DNA from: Coriobacteriales bacterium
GTDB taxonomy: Bacteria > Actinomycetota > Coriobacteriia > Coriobacteriales > UBA8131
DNA: 6,260 bases
NCBI GenBank assembly: GCA_031263665.1
Contig: JAISFJ010000033.1
Location: 1-6,260 of the forward strand
Direction of reading: 5' to 3'
A program made the position numbers and the translations under genes. Positions 5,801 through 6,260 of the stretch are shown here, one piece after another. The notes below the pieces were generated by a model. The model made no database searches. It saw only the letters and a program-made list of their open reading frames with translations, and was not told the DNA's origin. Every line of letters begins with the position of its first letter. Within the stretch, counting starts at the first letter, position 1.

Positions 5801-6260
5801 GCCTCATGGCGCGCGACGGCGAAGTTAAGGTATTGTGGATTAGCGGGGGTAACAGTCATAGCACCAGGACCTGATGATATATTAAATCTGGTGACCTTAA
5901 CACTATAGTCACCATCTGGAAGGTCTTCCGCGATGTCATATTTGAATATCGCGAAGGTACCACCACCTGTAGAAAATGTGCCATCCTCAGTCAACCGAAA
6001 TTGGTCGTAGCTAGCGCTTCGGGTGAAAGTGCGTGCTGGATTTGTTGGATTGAATATCTCGCCAGCAATTTGATAGTCGGCGTTAGCGGTATAGGAGGTG
6101 AAAGAGGTTTTGTAGTCATCCCAAACCAAGCGAAGTTCAAAACGGGCGATGCCTGGATTGTCTTCGCTGAGGTTTACAGATATTGCCAGCTTGCTGTTCT
6201 CATTATCAACAGAAGCGGTAAAACTCACATCATCTGCATCCCATGTTCCATCAACTGTTG
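2890..6260 (-). CDS. Large secreted modular protein: cohesin-like, BIG2, beta-helix, PEGA-like and dockerin domains (N-terminus missing)
   Basis: The frame is open at the right edge, so the GTG at 6228 is only the first internal start-like codon; no ribosome site precedes it, and signal peptide and promoter lie outside. Numbering from that GTG (1112 residues seen): cohesin-like domain before 1 to about 140; BIG2 Ig-like domain 146-226 with a typical SDTAIATV...GVVTPKAVGTTTITA core; divergent second Ig-like domain 230-323; beta-helix region 331-560 opening with DVEYDTLDAAFAAGQDGDTI; PEGA-like domain 566-640; second beta-helix 641-910 with repeated GxxIG turns, resembling Cthe_2159-type carbohydrate-binding proteins; unrecognised module 915-1033; Asp-Pro linker 1040-1050; type I dockerin 1052-1112 ending in AAGLP and TAA. 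There is no LPXTG or membrane anchor, so attachment would be through the dockerin. Likely role: extracellular binding or scaffolding of carbohydrate-active proteins. No catalytic domain was recognised. The frame is uninterrupted. Confidence 0.9.
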   Translation of the reverse strand, partial: TVDGTWDADDVSFTASVDNENSKLAISVNLSEDNPGIARFELRLVWDDYKTSFTSYTANADYQIAGEIFNPTNPARTFTRSASYDQFRLTEDGTFSTGGGTFAIFKYDIAEDLPDGDYSVKVTRFNISSGPGAMTVTPANPQYLNFAVARHEAGTPVESIELDPETASVPLGGSLTLDARVLPEDAANKGLRWESSDTAIATVADGVVTPKAVGTTTITATAQDGSGVSASCEVTVYQPVIGVALYSKSEGGNAGRIPFLLEIGDTSDIFVRVFPEDAADKSISSMVSDDEDVATVSFVEDRWMVSAVAPGMATITATTTDGGFTSAIHVVVEATDTADKPVAAIDDVEYDTLDAAFAAGQDGDTIVLLRNQFYGADLLSIEESTCSLDFNGYTLYVRGIALTAVYQPSGNYETVVTPQISNGTLVLWGDQGLISDGRGKLSTARSHSVEKLNNMVIYGGVVGGITIIEDCTIDAGSGIGLEGGVRGGIYGDTTIKGATAFEWVNDTNIYGGTFIGLVCQKSGGYNGSLYLSGGRFDTLFYDTHLRLFVKFGPSLRLSAERYEDGYYHVEEYEAFSTATFTLDPADATVEVTDAEGTLCAPSEDDPMTYVVLQAGSYQFTVSKEGYDTKAGSFQFLGKDSLALEVSLVPTEDGTIQYVDPGDIILFGGTYYLRQQDANDIGNIAVLTTEPVEIVGKGIGPETSELFKSITFNCVEGANMTICDLWMYGILDFTGASNTLTLKGENVLETLASGDGYGPNGFIHAAKGTELVINGGPDGTGTLYAYKDGAGAGIGGFVNEPSGTITIQSGHIFIKGTRTGPCIGGDGGMTSFTLGIPNDPITIAGGEVVLVNKAWGDAIGDGYQSSSAGPVFLKGGNLTIIGDWQGDAIGRRGSFTMTGGSFRATRTGNSLWGDYTESYQVLDYSKLLAPRLTADGEAAYVLAFDTAQLSEAADSFDVSIDGVPFYSGGLHRFYYGASTTYTPDNFDIATPESTFDTKHGSGTYYDTNLYFLVSQGTHELTVNGEDFEATWNSADTRYADSFTVAPAGSTDPGPDPDPDPLEVGDLDGDGSVTALDAVKVGRIVISGPGSATAAQLAAADIDGDGVLTMADVVRILRKAAGLP
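2893..3075 (-). other. Type I dockerin domain (C-terminus of the large protein)
   Basis: Two calcium-binding loops are visible: DLDGDGSVTALD (residues 1054-1065) and DIDGDGVLTMAD (1089-1100). Both keep Asp at loop positions 1, 3, 5 and 12, and each is followed by a hydrophobic helix (AVKVGRIVI, VVRILRKAAGL). This duplicated arrangement over about 60 residues at the extreme C-terminus defines a type I dockerin, which binds a cohesin partner. The residues at loop positions 10-11, which help set partner choice in studied systems, are Ala-Leu and Met-Ala, unlike the Ser-Thr pair of the classic clostridial type. Confidence 0.93.
3079..3111 (-). repeat. Asp-Pro linker encoded by a short GAC-CCx repeat
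   Basis: Residues 1040-1050 read DPGPDPDPDPL, encoded by near-repeats of six bases. It is a flexible linker between the unrecognised module and the dockerin, a usual place for such linkers in secreted modular proteins. The repeat could vary in length by slippage in steps that keep the frame. Confidence 0.7.
5809..6260 (-). other. Cohesin-like domain at the visible N-terminus of the large protein
   Basis: The start shows VSFTASVDN followed by LAISVNLSEDNPGIARFELRL and VWD. The pattern 'V-x-V-N-L-x-x-N-P-G-I-A-x-F-x-L-x-L-x-x-D' is a hallmark of the first strands of cohesin domains. Further on, GGGTFAIFKYDIAEDLPDGDYSVKV resembles the later cohesin strands (a G-x-F-x-I-F-x-x-x-I segment, then G-D-Y-x-V). 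Length, about 145 residues, fits. A related cohesin-fold adhesion domain that does not bind dockerins is the main alternative. Confidence 0.6.

Noticed and set aside
2890..6260. A polysaccharide lyase or other enzyme in the beta-helix regions
   Set aside because: Beta-helices are common to lyases and to binding proteins; no lyase catalytic motif could be identified, so no enzymatic activity is claimed.

Overview
The window reads like a mid-GC bacterial chromosome from a host-associated or anaerobic habitat. It combines a large secreted multidomain protein ending in a type I dockerin, two P-loop ATPases of the DUF234/DUF4143 kind, and many GC-rich palindromic repeats between genes. A gut or rumen actinobacterium of the Coriobacteriia type would fit, but that is an impression; no rRNA, tRNA or housekeeping marker is present to settle it.

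Layout. Positions 1-158 (minus strand) are the first 52 codons of a DUF234/COG1672-type ATPase that runs off the left edge. Its upstream region carries two copies of a 51-bp imperfect palindrome, 73 bp apart. Each palindrome is centred on a -10-like hexamer reading toward the ATPase. Positions 340-850 hold no gene but are dense in repeats: a 26-bp-spaced duplication, a 337-bp MITE-like palindromic element (copy A) and two GGGGACGGT-type REP-like palindromes. Positions 1058-2365 (plus strand) encode a complete DUF4143/COG1373 ATPase with a nuclease-fold C-terminus. A second, related MITE-like element (copy B, 2420-2730) follows in the same orientation, so the two copies bracket the ATPase gene. 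A GC-rich palindrome (2765-2810) and an intrinsic terminator (2819-2850) come next.

Positions 2890-6260 (minus strand) are one very large reading frame, still open at the right edge. It encodes an extracellular modular protein: a cohesin-like domain, two Ig-like (BIG2) domains, a beta-helix region, a PEGA-like domain, a second beta-helix resembling the Cthe_2159 carbohydrate-binding family, an unrecognised module, an Asp-Pro linker and a C-terminal dockerin. It probably works in a cell-surface or cellulosome-like complex.

The surface protein and the two ATPases show no functional link. They look like neighbours in a repeat-rich accessory region. I see no CRISPR array, integrase, transposase or RNA gene. 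The points most worth following up are a cohesin-like and a dockerin domain in one chain, the paired MITE-like elements around the DUF4143 gene, and the tandem palindromes at the DUF234 promoter.
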